Notes: generated by a model from the letters alone, not told the origin. A DNA stretch of 64,000 nt from Psychrobacter glacincola (GCA_001411745.2 LIQB01000010.1:1-64000), one strand, 5' to 3'; shown: positions 35,056-45,061, counted from the first letter of the stretch. A program made the numbers and translations.

Positions 35056-36651
35056 TTATTCCCACTCAATCGTCGCTGGTGGCTTGCTCGACACATCGTA
35101 AGTCACGCGTGATACTTCAGCGATTTCATTCATAATGCGATTCGATACCGTCTCGATCAAATCATACGGCAGATGCGCAAAGCGCGCAGTCATAAAGTCT
35201 ACTGTCTCAACAGCACGTAGCGCGATTACCCACGCATAGCGGCGACCATCACCGACCACGCCGACCGATTTGATCGGTTGGAATACCGCAAAGGCTTGCG
35301 CGGTCTTCTCGTACCAGCCTGAACGCTCAAGCTCTTCCATAAAGATAGCATCAGCAGCACGCAGAATATCAGCAAATTCTTTGGTGACTTCGCCTAAGAT
35401 ACGCACGCCCAAACCCGGTCCTGGGAACGGATGACGGTTAATCATCTTCGCAGGTAGACCAAGGGTGATACCCAGTTTACGCACTTCATCTTTAAACAAA
35501 TCACGCAACGGCTCAACCAACTCAAACGCCAAATCATCTGGCAAACCACCAACGTTGTGATGGCTCTTAATCACATGCGCTTTACCTTGGTGCGACTTCG
35601 CTGATTCGATCACGTCGGGATAAATCGTACCCTGCGCCAAAAATTCGATGACTTTACCATCGCTTTGCTCGCTGACTTCACGGGCGCTATTGGCGAAGAC
35701 ATCGATAAAGGTTTTACCGATAATTTTGCGCTTGGCTTCAGGGTCAGACTCGCCAGCCAATGCGGTTAAGAATAACTCTTCAGCATCAACACGAATCACT
35801 TTTACGCCCATGTTTTCTGCGAAGATTTGCATCACTTGGTCGCCTTCGTGTAGACGCAAGAGACCGGTATCGACAAACACACAGGTTAATTGATCGCCAA
35901 TCGCTTTATGCAATAATGCTGCGACGACTGAACTGTCCACACCACCTGAAAGACCGAGCAATACTTGCTTATCTCCGATTTGCTTCTGCAATTGTGCGAT
36001 ACGCATATCGATGATGTTATCAGGCGTCCAGCTACCGGCGCAGCCACAGATTTGATGGACAAAACGTCCTAGTAGTGCAGAACCTTGTGCGGTATGCGTC
36101 ACTTCAGGATGGAACTGCAAACCATAATAATGGCGCGAATCATCAGCCATAATCGCAATCGGACAGCTTGGCGTACTAGCGACGATATCGAAACCTTGTG
36201 GGGCATCGACCACTTTATCGCCATGACTCATCCAGACATTTAGCTTCGCTGCTGCGTCTTCGATACCATCAGTCAGCGTTGATTTGCCATCGATATTGAT
36301 GGTTGCTGCGCCAAATTCATGGATATCACTGGCATGAACTTTACCACCGAAGCGCTCTGCCATCGCTTGCATACCATAGCAGATACCCAATACGGGTACG
36401 CCTAGATCAAATACGGCATCATTGATGCGTGGGCTGTCATCTGCGTGGACGCTCTCAGGACCGCCAGATAAGATAACGCCTTTTGCGCCAAAATCGATAA
36501 TGCGCTGAGTGTCGATATCAAACGGGAACATCTCACAGAATACGCCTGAATCACGGACACGGCGGGCGATAAGCTGGCTATACTGTGAGCCAAAATCGAG
36601 AATTAAGATGCGATCTTCTTTAATAGTAGGAACGTTGGCAGCAGTTGTCAT
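35056..36651 (-). CDS. guaA: GMP synthase (glutamine-hydrolysing)
   Basis: GuaA converts XMP to GMP using ATP and ammonia released from glutamine. The N-terminal class I amidotransferase domain has the nucleophile Cys91 in [15 protein letters not shown] and the His/Glu pair in [11 protein letters not shown]. The ATP-pyrophosphatase P-loop is [16 protein letters not shown], and the C-terminal dimerisation domain ends [28 protein letters not shown], the exact GuaA terminus. At 531 residues it is about five longer than E. coli GuaA. No guaB lies next to it here. Confidence 0.98.
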   Translation of the reverse strand: MTTAANVPTIKEDRILILDFGSQYSQLIARRVRDSGVFCEMFPFDIDTQRIIDFGAKGVILSGGPESVHADDSPRINDAVFDLGVPVLGICYGMQAMAERFGGKVHASDIHEFGAATINIDGKSTLTDGIEDAAAKLNVWMSHGDKVVDAPQGFDIVASTPSCPIAIMADDSRHYYGLQFHPEVTHTAQGSALLGRFVHQICGCAGSWTPDNIIDMRIAQLQKQIGDKQVLLGLSGGVDSSVVAALLHKAIGDQLTCVFVDTGLLRLHEGDQVMQIFAENMGVKVIRVDAEELFLTALAGESDPEAKRKIIGKTFIDVFANSAREVSEQSDGKVIEFLAQGTIYPDVIESAKSHQGKAHVIKSHHNVGGLPDDLAFELVEPLRDLFKDEVRKLGITLGLPAKMINRHPFPGPGLGVRILGEVTKEFADILRAADAIFMEELERSGWYEKTAQAFAVFQPIKSVGVVGDGRRYAWVIALRAVETVDFMTARFAHLPYDLIETVSNRIMNEIAEVSRVTYDVSSKPPATIEWE

Positions 36652-36854
36652 AACGTAGTGTCCATCAATAAATAAATTGGTGCGCTATTTTAACAAGTTT
36701 GAGCAGTCTATTGGTTATAAAAATACGCTAATCTACCAACTGACATATAACTATCTCATTAGACCAGTATATTCCCGTACTTTATTTCATTTTTATAATG
36801 ATTTCATTGATATTCCTCTATCCATAAGAAATCATAATAAGGCGTTATAGAATA

Positions 36855-37343
36855 ATGAGCAAAATCAAGAAGCGGTTAATTCGCCTCGTACAGCAGCTGA
36901 TATGCTTTGCCATATGCTATGGGTCATATGCAGTACCGATACACGGTTTTGATATTTTATTTAGACAGCCACTTGACTATATCCACAGCGCATACCGTGT
37001 CTCTACTTTCTTCTTTTCGGCCTTAGGCTTTCTTCTAAGCCTTATACTTCTATGGGCAACGCCTAAGTTCTGGTCTAAACATTATTACAAAGCAGCCATT
37101 ATGCTTTTTTACATAGCATACTACAGAGAAGCTTGTATCAGTGTCGCCTATGATTACCGCATATTATTCGGCAACACATGGACTTCATCTAAAATCTTCG
37201 CAAGCTTAGTCTCACCGCATTGGTACTTTTATATATTAGGGTTTATTGGTGTTATTTGGCACTACTTAGTGCATAGACTGATGGTTTTGGTGGAGAATAA
37301 AGAATTAGCAAGTCGGAACAGCACACCAATCATTGTTGACTAA
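36855..37343 (+). CDS. hypothetical membrane protein
   Basis: I do not recognise this 162-residue protein. It has four likely membrane helices (LIRLVQQLICFAICYGSYAV, STFFFSALGFLLSLILLWAT, AAIMLFYIAYYREACISVAY, WYFYILGFIGVIWHYLVHRL) and a basic N-terminus MSKIKKRLIR. The first 14 bases of the gene, and an AATCATAATAA word before it, recur at the start of the next gene, 37408. It lies 64 bases before that gene and may share its transcript. Confidence 0.6.
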   Translation: MSKIKKRLIRLVQQLICFAICYGSYAVPIHGFDILFRQPLDYIHSAYRVSTFFFSALGFLLSLILLWATPKFWSKHYYKAAIMLFYIAYYREACISVAYDYRILFGNTWTSSKIFASLVSPHWYFYILGFIGVIWHYLVHRLMVLVENKELASRNSTPIIVD

Positions 37344-37407
37344 TGTACAGAAAACAGTTACTTATTATAGTCACAGATAATCATAATAAATTGACAGGTA
37401 TGTCCCT

Positions 37408-39165
37408 ATGAGCAAAATCAAAGCCCTTATCCGAAAACGCCCTAAATCTGACCCGTCTAAAGCTATTTCAGTCAATTCTGATAATCAAAATACCAATAGC
37501 ACCAGTATAGACGCCGCCTCAAAGGGTCATACGACAAATACCCCAATCGAGCAGACGCGCTGGAATGGTTGGGGTAATATCAATATCAATAAAAAAGTTT
37601 CGCCACATGGCGCAAAATTGATCAAATCACACATTGGTAAAACCAAAAAACTAAATTCTGTCAGTTTGGCGCAGGTACTCAAAACCGTCCCAAAATCGCG
37701 CTTGCCTGCTGCCCTGACTAATCTGGATACGGTATCTGTCGATAACGAGATCAGACTCAGACATGCGCGCGGGCAAAGCTTTCCAGACTGGATCGCCATG
37801 CATGGTGGCGATTTTGAAGTCTTCCCTGACGGTGTCGCTTTTCCTGAATCGACCGCTGATGTCGAGCAATTGCTTAAATTAGCCCAAGAGCATGACCTTA
37901 TTGTTATTCCTTTTGGTGGCGGCACTTCAGTAGTGGGTCATATTAATCCACAAAAAGGTTCACGCCCGGTATTGACCATTGCCATGAGCAAGATGGATCA
38001 GCTTCTAGATTTAGATATCGAGAGCCAAATCGCAACCTTTGGCGCCGGTACACAAGGGCCAGCGGTGGAAGCGCAATTGGATGCACACGGCTATCGTTTG
38101 GGGCATTATCCGCAGTCTTGGGAGCTATCGACGCTTGGCGGTTGGATTGCCGCGCGCTCTAGTGGTCAGCAGTCATTGGGCTATGGACGTATCGAGCAGA
38201 TGTTTGCCGGTGGAACGCTTGTGACGCCAGAAGGGGTGCTAAATATTGCGGATATTCCAGCGTCAGCAGCAGGGCCTGATCTGCGTGAAATGATGATGGG
38301 CACTGAAGGTCGCGCCGGTATTTTTACGACAGTCAAAATGCGTGTACAACCGCAACCTGAGGAAGAGCTATTTAAAGTGGCTTTCTTGCCTAATTGGGAA
38401 GCTGGTAAAGAAGTGCTTAGACAAGCGGTACAAAAGAATATCCGCCTATCTATGCTACGTTTAAGTAATGCTGTCGAGACTGACGCGCATCTACATTTAG
38501 GCACGACGCCGAGCCAATTTATGGCCATCAGTACTTATCTAAAAGCGCGCGGGCTTAGCTCAGATAAAGTGATGCTTACTTACGGCGTATCAGGCGATAA
38601 AGCGCAAAATAAATTGGCGCTGACGCAGTTTAATAAATTATTAAAACAGCACGGTAGTGTGACGGGTAAAATCACCGATATCATGGGTAATGTATGGGCA
38701 CATGGACGTTTTAAATTTCCATATCTACGTGGCACTTTATGGGAAAAAGGCATCATGGTCGATACCTTTGAGACCGCAACCAACTGGAATCATATCGACG
38801 AGCAGATGCAGCAGATGCAAGAAGCGGTGAAAAACGCTCTGGCAGAGGAAGGCGAAAACGTCATGGCCTTTACTCATATCTCGCATGTCTATAAACAAGG
38901 TGCCAGTCTTTATACCACCTACTTCTTTAGAGCAGCACAAGACCACGCTAGTACCTTAAGCCGCTGGCAAAAAATCAAACATGCCGCCAGTTCAAGTTTA
39001 GCCAATGGCACAGCGACGATATCGCATCAGCATGGTGTTGGTCGCGATCATGCCCCGTACCTTGCTGCCGAAAAAGGTAAGCTCGGTGTTCAAGTAACCC
39101 ATGATATGCTGAAAAGCCTAGACCCTGAACAGCGTATGAACCCAGGCGTTTTAATCGAAGATTAA
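37408..39165 (+). CDS. alkyl-DHAP-synthase-like FAD-binding oxidoreductase
   Basis: The 585-residue protein is of the vanillyl-alcohol-oxidase/AGPS superfamily. The N-terminal RWNGWGNIN matches the AGPS signature. The FAD domain shows VIPFGGGTSVVGHINP, then GAGTQGPAVEAQLDAHGYRLGHYPQSWELSTLGGWIAARSSGQQS. The C-terminal active-site element is SHQHGVGRDHAPYL, as in the HHHGVG of eukaryotic AGPS. Those enzymes swap the acyl group of acyl-DHAP for a fatty alcohol to start ether-lipid synthesis. About 75 unstructured residues precede the domain. The genes for a G3P dehydrogenase and an FGGY kinase follow closely, which supports glycerophosphate-linked metabolism. The real substrate is inference. 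Confidence 0.8.
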   Translation: MSKIKALIRKRPKSDPSKAISVNSDNQNTNSTSIDAASKGHTTNTPIEQTRWNGWGNININKKVSPHGAKLIKSHIGKTKKLNSVSLAQVLKTVPKSRLPAALTNLDTVSVDNEIRLRHARGQSFPDWIAMHGGDFEVFPDGVAFPESTADVEQLLKLAQEHDLIVIPFGGGTSVVGHINPQKGSRPVLTIAMSKMDQLLDLDIESQIATFGAGTQGPAVEAQLDAHGYRLGHYPQSWELSTLGGWIAARSSGQQSLGYGRIEQMFAGGTLVTPEGVLNIADIPASAAGPDLREMMMGTEGRAGIFTTVKMRVQPQPEEELFKVAFLPNWEAGKEVLRQAVQKNIRLSMLRLSNAVETDAHLHLGTTPSQFMAISTYLKARGLSSDKVMLTYGVSGDKAQNKLALTQFNKLLKQHGSVTGKITDIMGNVWAHGRFKFPYLRGTLWEKGIMVDTFETATNWNHIDEQMQQMQEAVKNALAEEGENVMAFTHISHVYKQGASLYTTYFFRAAQDHASTLSRWQKIKHAASSSLANGTATISHQHGVGRDHAPYLAAEKGKLGVQVTHDMLKSLDPEQRMNPGVLIED

Positions 39166-39245
39166 AAGGTAGCTACAGTCTGACCAGATGACTTAGCAAT
39201 ACTGAGTCACTGATTAATTTGAGTGTAAATTACGACGGATGATTT

Positions 39246-40922
39246 ATGAACCAAGCCAATCAGCATGATCAATACCAACAACGCCAGCAAGCATTAGCGC
39301 CTTTATCTCGTCGCTCGTCTCAAGTAGTACCATGGGATATACTCATCATCGGTGGCGGTATTACTGGTGCTGGGATTGCTCGCGAGGCAGCAAGGCGCGG
39401 CTTAGCGGTGTTACTCATTGAGCAAAAAGACTTTGCGTGGGGCACGTCCAGCCGCTCTAGCAAAATGGTACATGGCGGGCTGCGCTACATTGCCTCAGGT
39501 GACTATAAAACCACTTTGCTGAGCGTCCGTGAGCGCGAGCGCATGCTAAGCGAAGCAAGTGGTCTCGTCAACGAGATGCATTACGTCATGCCGCATTATA
39601 AAGGCAAGTTTCCACCGCCATGGATATTCAATACCTTGCTACGTGTCTACGATGGGCTCGCGGGCAAGCGCTACTCTAAATACTTTAAAAAAGACGCTTT
39701 TTTACAGCTTAATCCGCACATCAAGCAAGATAAGTTTTTGGGCGCCAGTCAATTTAGTGATGCAGTGACCGATGACTCACGCCTTGTGATGCGCGTACTT
39801 AATGAGGCAATTAATGACGGTGCGCAGGCGATTAACTACCTTAAAGCCGAATCATTGATTACTAATGAGCAAGGCTTGGTGGTTGGTGCTACCATAAAAG
39901 ATACCGCATCCGAAGACAACGGTCATACCTACGATATTCATGCCAAAGTGGTGGTCAGCGCGACGGGTGCTTGGGCGGATACTCTAAGGATGCAGGCAAG
40001 CAAACAAACAGAACAAAGATTTCATAAACAAATTCGTCCGTCACGTGGCAGTCATTTGGTGGTCAGTCAAGAGCGCCTACCGCTCAATCAAGCCTATACC
40101 TTTTTGCATCCTGTCGACAAAAGAGCCGTCTTTGTTTTCCCTTGGGAAAACCGCACAGTCCTTGGTACCACCGATTTGGACCATCCACCCTTGGATGATA
40201 ATGAAGTCGGTATCACTAATGAAGAGGTGGATTATCTATTGGCAGCGACCAATAATCTCTTTGATGATGCTAATCTCAACCGAGAAGATGTGATCAGTAC
40301 CTGGGCAGGCGTGCGTCCACTAATTTCTGACGGCGGTGATGGTAAGCGCGTCAGCCCGAGTAAAGAAAGACGCGACCATAGCGTCTGGTTGGATAATAAT
40401 TTAGTGACCGTCAGTGGTGGCAAGCTAACCACCTTTCGCCTAATCGCCCTTGATGTACTGAAAGTTTGTCAAAAGGTGCTCGAACTTGATGAGTCGGCTA
40501 CTCAAAATAATGTCTCATATAGCAGCCAAGTCTTTAGCAATCAACCGCCAACCAATCCCAAATTTTCAACCCTAACACCACTATTGCAACAACGCTTGCA
40601 AGGGTTTTACGGTCTACAGCTTGATGCATTATTAGAGTTAGCACATGATGATGATTTGGCTTATGTGACCGATAGCAATACTATCTGGGCGGAGATTCGC
40701 TTTGCTGCTCGCTGTGAGCAGGTCATTCACTTGGACGATTTGTTACTGCGACGCACGCGCCTAGGATTGATACTGCCACATGGCGCAATGACGCCGTTGA
40801 TTAGCGATAGGCTCAAACAAATATGTCAGCAAGAGCTGGGCTGGGATGAGCAAAAATGGCAGCGAGAAGTTGACCGTTATACACAATTATGGCAACGCTA
40901 CTATCATCTGCCTGCGGCTTAA
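39246..40922 (+). CDS. glycerol-3-phosphate dehydrogenase/oxidase family (GlpD-like)
   Basis: The 558-residue flavoprotein has FAD-binding N-terminus DILIIGGGITGAGIAREAARRGLAVLLIEQKDFAWGTSSRSSKMVHGGLRYI, the GlpD/GlpA signature. Later segments are VVVSATGAWAD, VFPWENRTVLGTTD, the substrate-site stretch TWAGVRPLI and VTVSGGKLTTFR. The C-terminal GlpD helical domain (FAARCEQVIHLDDLLLRRTRLGLI) is complete. It oxidises sn-glycerol 3-phosphate to DHAP, passing electrons to quinone or oxygen. The gene sits between the AGPS-like and kinase genes, which is not the standard glpFKD order. Confidence 0.9.
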   Translation: MNQANQHDQYQQRQQALAPLSRRSSQVVPWDILIIGGGITGAGIAREAARRGLAVLLIEQKDFAWGTSSRSSKMVHGGLRYIASGDYKTTLLSVRERERMLSEASGLVNEMHYVMPHYKGKFPPPWIFNTLLRVYDGLAGKRYSKYFKKDAFLQLNPHIKQDKFLGASQFSDAVTDDSRLVMRVLNEAINDGAQAINYLKAESLITNEQGLVVGATIKDTASEDNGHTYDIHAKVVVSATGAWADTLRMQASKQTEQRFHKQIRPSRGSHLVVSQERLPLNQAYTFLHPVDKRAVFVFPWENRTVLGTTDLDHPPLDDNEVGITNEEVDYLLAATNNLFDDANLNREDVISTWAGVRPLISDGGDGKRVSPSKERRDHSVWLDNNLVTVSGGKLTTFRLIALDVLKVCQKVLELDESATQNNVSYSSQVFSNQPPTNPKFSTLTPLLQQRLQGFYGLQLDALLELAHDDDLAYVTDSNTIWAEIRFAARCEQVIHLDDLLLRRTRLGLILPHGAMTPLISDRLKQICQQELGWDEQKWQREVDRYTQLWQRYYHLPAA

Positions 40923-40967
40923 AGCTTATTTTTATTATTGCTTATCACTACATAGTTAAGGATGACT

Positions 40968-42536
40968 ATGACCAACCACTTTGATGCCCCTATTTATTTC
41001 TTAGCTATCGACAACGGCACCCAAAGCGTCAGAGCGCTTATCTTCGATCAATTCGGTAGCGAGATTGCCAAAGCCCGCGTCATTATCGAGCCATATTTTT
41101 CAACGCAGCCTAATTTTGCTGAGCAGCATGCCGACTACTATTGGCAAAAATTAAGCGAAGCCTGTCAGCAGTTATGGCAAAGCTGCGATATTACGCCCGA
41201 GCAAATTGCCGGTGTCAGCCTCGCCACCCAGCGCTATACCATGATATGTTTGGACAAGGATAAACAACCGTTACGCCCAGCTATCGTCTGGATGGATTTG
41301 CGTCGCGGCGAAACCAATGACATAGGCTTTCTCGGTCCACTCACTAAAGCCATAGGTATGGGTGAGTTAGTGAATGAGGCGCAGCAAAAAGCCCACTGTA
41401 ATTGGCTTGCACAAAATGAGCCTGAGATTTGGAAAAAGACTGCACACTATGTCAATCTCTCCGCATACCTCACCTACCAACTCACCGGCGAACTCGCCGA
41501 TTCGACAGGTCATTCGGTTGGCTATTTGCCTTATGACTATAAAGCGCAAACGTGGCTAAAACCGAAAGATTTAAAATGGCGCTTATTTAGTTGTACACCA
41601 GAGCAAATGCCCAAAATCGTCCCTCCGGGTCAATCGCTAGGTTACATCAGCGCCAAGGCGGCTAAAGCCACGGGGATTTTAGAGGGCACGCCGATGATTG
41701 CTGCCGCTAGTGACAAAGCCTGCGAAGCACTAGGCGCAGCGGGTCTCGCAGCAGACACCGCCTGTTTAAGCTTTGGCACTACTGCGACTATTAATACCAC
41801 CTCAACAAATTATGTCGAAATCCTCAAGCACATGCCCGCCTATACCGCTGCCGCGCCCAATTACTACAATCACGAGTATATGATTTATCGTGGTTTTTGG
41901 ATGGTCAGTTGGTTTAAAGAGCAGTTTGCCCACTATGAAGAGCAACTGGCGAAAACTCAGGGTATCGATACCGAAAAGCTCCTCGATCAAGCGGTCAAAG
42001 ACATTCCAGCAGGCTGTATGGGATTAATGATGCAGCCATACTGGTCGCCCGGTGTTCGTCATCCGGGTCTTGAGGGTAAAGGCGCGCTCATTGGCTTTGG
42101 TGATGTACACACGCGAGCGCATGTTTACCGCGCTATCTTAGAGGGACTGGCTTATGAGCTAAAACTTGGCTTTGATACTATTGAGAAGCGTACAGGCAAA
42201 CCTATTAAACACCTACGTGTGTCTGGTGGCGGCTCTCAAAGTGACTCAGCCATGCAGCTGACGGCTGATATCTTCGGTATGCCCGCTTATCGACCGCATA
42301 CTTATGAAGCCTCAGGCTTAGGCGCGGCTATTAATTGTGCAGTAGGGCTTGGCGTTTATGTTGATCACGCAACCGCAAGCGAGGCGATGACCCATTTGGG
42401 CGATGAGTTCTTACCTATTGACGCCAATGTTCAGCTCTACAAACGCCTTTATAATGAGGTTTATCTCAAAATGTATGAGCGTCTAAAACCCTTATATCAA
42501 AGTATTCAAGATATTACCGGTTATCCAGCTAAATAA
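40968..42536 (+). CDS. FGGY-family carbohydrate kinase
   Basis: The 522-residue sugar or polyol kinase has an N-terminal phosphate loop FLAIDNGTQSVRALIFD. An ATP-domain signature LRVSGGGSQSDSAMQLTADIFGMPAYRP and the adjacent EASGLGAAINCA follow. I choose ATG 40968 because AAGG (40958-40961) lies six bases before it; the ATG at 40962 directly abuts that site. The substrate is not evident. It is not a close match to GlpK as I know it, and with a G3P dehydrogenase next to it glycerol, or a related polyol or alkylglycerol, is plausible. It is the last gene of the three-gene operon. Confidence 0.85.
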   Translation: MTNHFDAPIYFLAIDNGTQSVRALIFDQFGSEIAKARVIIEPYFSTQPNFAEQHADYYWQKLSEACQQLWQSCDITPEQIAGVSLATQRYTMICLDKDKQPLRPAIVWMDLRRGETNDIGFLGPLTKAIGMGELVNEAQQKAHCNWLAQNEPEIWKKTAHYVNLSAYLTYQLTGELADSTGHSVGYLPYDYKAQTWLKPKDLKWRLFSCTPEQMPKIVPPGQSLGYISAKAAKATGILEGTPMIAAASDKACEALGAAGLAADTACLSFGTTATINTTSTNYVEILKHMPAYTAAAPNYYNHEYMIYRGFWMVSWFKEQFAHYEEQLAKTQGIDTEKLLDQAVKDIPAGCMGLMMQPYWSPGVRHPGLEGKGALIGFGDVHTRAHVYRAILEGLAYELKLGFDTIEKRTGKPIKHLRVSGGGSQSDSAMQLTADIFGMPAYRPHTYEASGLGAAINCAVGLGVYVDHATASEAMTHLGDEFLPIDANVQLYKRLYNEVYLKMYERLKPLYQSIQDITGYPAK

Positions 42537-42566
42537 CATTCAATGTCTGTTTAGACTTAATGCTGA

Positions 42567-43736
42567 TTAGGCTTTGCAGTTTTCATTACTATTTAATGCA
42601 GTATGCATACGGTTCAGCCCTTCTATCAGTAGCGCTTTAGGGCACGCTACATTAAGGCGCATTTTAAGATGTCCCTCATTACCATATTTAATCCCCGCGC
42701 TAAGCTCAACTTTAGCGGCTCTAAGCCTGTCATAAAGCGTTTGATCATCTTGCGCATATGCCGAGCAGTCAAGCCATATCAAATACGAAGCTTCTGGACG
42801 CATCACCTTAATTTTAGGTAAATGCTCTTCTAAAAAGCTAATGGTTAATTCAATATTGGCTTCAATATAAGTCAGCGCCTGCGCCAACCACTCACCACCT
42901 TGCTCATAAGCACTGCGCATCGCCATATAAGCAAATAAGTTCAGCTCATGCTCGTCACTTAAACGCTGCTGCTGGTTAATCTTACTCAGTAATTTGCTGT
43001 CTTTAGCAAATATCATCGAGCCTTTGATACCGGCAATATTAAAGGTTTTGGTCATCGAGGTTAGGCTGACTACTTTATGCTCATAGCCTTTTCCTAGAGT
43101 TAAAAAAGGCGTAAATGTCTGCCCACTCAAGGTTAAATCTTGATGAATCTCATCACTCACAATTGCCACATCGTGCTTTTTACAAATCGAAAGCAGCGCT
43201 TCAAGTTCATCCGCTGTCCATACACGTCCGCCCGGATTATGCGGATTGCAGAATAAATATAGCTTAATTTTATGCTTGATAATTTTGGCTTCGATATCAG
43301 CTAAATCCAGATGATACTTACCTTCAACCTCTTTTAATGCAGAAGTCACAAGCTTACGATTATTGTCCAAAACCTTGCTCATAAAAGGCGTATAGATAGG
43401 ATCATTGATGAGTACCGCATCCCCTGCCTCGGTGAATACTTTCATCATCAGCACCAAACTTGGCACGACACCCGGAGAAAACAGGATATCCTGCTGCTCC
43501 AGCCACAAGTCATAACGACTGCCATGCCAGTCGATAATCGCTTGATACAACGGCTCGGTCGGCACGGTGTAACCCAATATGCCATGCTGCGCTACTTGCT
43601 CAATCGCCGCTAAAATAGGCTGGGCGGTCTTAAAGTCCATATCCGCGACCCATAGCGGAATCGTGTCATCGCTATAATGCCATTTAAACGACCCCGTATC
43701 ACGTCTGTCTATTATTTCATCAAAGTTGTACAGCAC
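42567..43736 (-). CDS. MalY/PatB family aminotransferase/cystathionine beta-lyase
   Basis: The 389-residue fold-type I PLP enzyme starts YNFDEIIDRRDTGSFKWHYSDDTIPLWVADMDFKTAQPI, the typical PatB N-terminus. The cofactor region is CNPHNPGGRVW and VSDEIHQDL, and the Schiff-base Lys lies in TSMTKTFNIAGIKGS. The C-terminal Arg is in KMRLNVACPK. Relatives cleave cystathionine or Cys-S-conjugates by beta-elimination; MalY also represses the mal regulon in E. coli. Which activity applies here is not evident from context. It is convergent with the FGGY kinase gene. Confidence 0.88.
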   Translation of the reverse strand: MLYNFDEIIDRRDTGSFKWHYSDDTIPLWVADMDFKTAQPILAAIEQVAQHGILGYTVPTEPLYQAIIDWHGSRYDLWLEQQDILFSPGVVPSLVLMMKVFTEAGDAVLINDPIYTPFMSKVLDNNRKLVTSALKEVEGKYHLDLADIEAKIIKHKIKLYLFCNPHNPGGRVWTADELEALLSICKKHDVAIVSDEIHQDLTLSGQTFTPFLTLGKGYEHKVVSLTSMTKTFNIAGIKGSMIFAKDSKLLSKINQQQRLSDEHELNLFAYMAMRSAYEQGGEWLAQALTYIEANIELTISFLEEHLPKIKVMRPEASYLIWLDCSAYAQDDQTLYDRLRAAKVELSAGIKYGNEGHLKMRLNVACPKALLIEGLNRMHTALNSNENCKA

Positions 43737-43981
43737 TGATGCTCTCCTTTACGGTAGTTTTATATTATAACTGTTCATTCGTCGGCTTAAATGACCTTTG
43801 AAAATATAATGCTATCATTATTTGAATAATGGTTAAAAATTAGTGTTACATTAATGTTGCGGACTCTACATATGATCAAGTTATTTATGCCAGAGTATGC
43901 TCATATTGCAAGGATTGTAATCTATCAGCTTTTACCCAAACCCCCTACTAAGCCAAGATGGCTTATCTAAAAGGATTTAGT

Positions 43982-44812
43982 ATGATGAAAATGGATTCCC
44001 TATCAAAATTAGCACTCAAAATCAGTTCCCTTACTCTCGCCATTGCCGCAACTTCTGCATGCACTGCTATGGCAACAGGTGCTGACTACCAAGTTTCAAA
44101 TACCCAAACCACTACGAACAGTACTGCCATTACTTTAGGCGATAGTGCTATGTCTAGCGGCACTAACGACACGGTTGCTATCGGTAATATGGCCAATGCA
44201 GGTCTGAACTCAGCAACCGCTGTCGGCGGTCAAGCCAACGCTGCAGGTTTAGGCTCAACCTCTATCGGTTGGCAATCAAAAGCCACTGCCGAACGCGCGC
44301 AAGCCTTTGGTCATCTAGCCAATGCTAGCGGTGTTCGCTCTACCGCAGTCGGCGAAGCGGCCATCGCTGGTGGTACTAACGATACGGTCGCTGTCGGCAA
44401 TAAAGCCAATGCAGGTCTAAACTCCGCAACGGCTGTTGGCGGGGAAGCCAATGCCGCAGGTTTAGGCTCAACCTCTATCGGTTGGCAGTCAAAAGCCACT
44501 GCTGAACGCGCGCAAGCCTTTGGTCATATAGCCGATGCTAGTGGTGTACGCTCTACCGCAGTTGGTGAAGCGGCAGCCGCACAAGGTGCAAACTCGGTAG
44601 CGCTAGGCAATAAATCTATGGCTGGCGGCATGAATAGCATCGCTATCGGTAACGGAGCAATGGCGGCTAAAAACAACCAAATCGTCTTAGGTAAGGCCGG
44701 ACAAGTGCAATCTAGTACCGCAGCACAATCAGGTACAGTTAGAATCGTCACTATTGATGACAACGGTACACTCGGTACGATGATGGTTGACTACTACCAA
44801 AAAGCTAAATAA
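43982..44812 (+). CDS. secreted YadA-head repeat protein without membrane anchor
   Basis: The 276-residue protein has a signal peptide (ALKISSLTLAIAATSACTAMA, about residues 9-30). The rest is almost wholly YadA-head-type repeats (TAVGxxAxAxGxxSTAIGxxA, residues 43-240), ending in NNQIVLGKAGQVQ and a short tail (VRIVTIDDNGTLGTMMVDYYQ). A 71-residue unit is duplicated in tandem. Trimeric autotransporters continue into a coiled stalk and a four-strand YadA anchor; both are missing and the gene ends cleanly at a strong terminator. A soluble or otherwise tethered left-handed beta-roll trimer is likely. AAGGA six bases before ATG 43982 fixes the start. Note the Cys in SACTAMA, a weak lipobox. Confidence 0.8.
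   Translation: MMKMDSLSKLALKISSLTLAIAATSACTAMATGADYQVSNTQTTTNSTAITLGDSAMSSGTNDTVAIGNMANAGLNSATAVGGQANAAGLGSTSIGWQSKATAERAQAFGHLANASGVRSTAVGEAAIAGGTNDTVAVGNKANAGLNSATAVGGEANAAGLGSTSIGWQSKATAERAQAFGHIADASGVRSTAVGEAAAAQGANSVALGNKSMAGGMNSIAIGNGAMAAKNNQIVLGKAGQVQSSTAAQSGTVRIVTIDDNGTLGTMMVDYYQKAK
44159..44584 (+). repeat. 213-bp tandem duplication inside the YadA-head gene
   Basis: GGCACTAACGACACGGTTGC at 44159 recurs as GGTACTAACGATACGGTCGC at 44372. The 71-residue units are nearly identical in protein sequence, with many silent differences in the DNA. The duplication is therefore old or under protein-level constraint. Confidence 0.85.
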
Positions 44813-44883
44813 TAGTAGTCAATCAGTGCCAAACTACTAACACTGGTGCAGTTATCACCAGTTATACTCGATAAAATAATGAG

Positions 44884-44906
44884 ACCTCGCCATGGCGAGG
44901 TTTTTG
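44884..44906 (+). terminator. intrinsic terminator
   Basis: ACCTCGCCATGGCGAGGT is a perfect palindrome directly followed by a T-run. It ends the YadA-head gene. Confidence 0.9.
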
Positions 44907-45030
44907 CTATTTGAGATTACGGTACTAGGTTTAGGGGTTTGGCGTGGGGCTTTAGATGGTTTGGGAATAGTTTAGAATTTACAGGTTAGAAGGTAAAACC
45001 GTTGCAGTAATAAGGGGAGCCAATCCTGCC

Positions 45031-45060
45031 ATCTGCTATTATCTGCTATTATCTGCTTAT
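45031..45060. repeat. 10-bp tandem repeat, three copies
   Basis: ATCTGCTATT, ATCTGCTATT and ATCTGCTTAT stand head to tail. A short simple repeat of this kind can vary in copy number. Confidence 0.75.
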
Positions 45061-45061
45061 C

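Noticed and set aside
44311..44763. Minus-strand frames within the YadA-head gene
   Set aside because: They are shadows of the repetitive plus-strand coding sequence, with Ala/Pro-rich nonsense translation.
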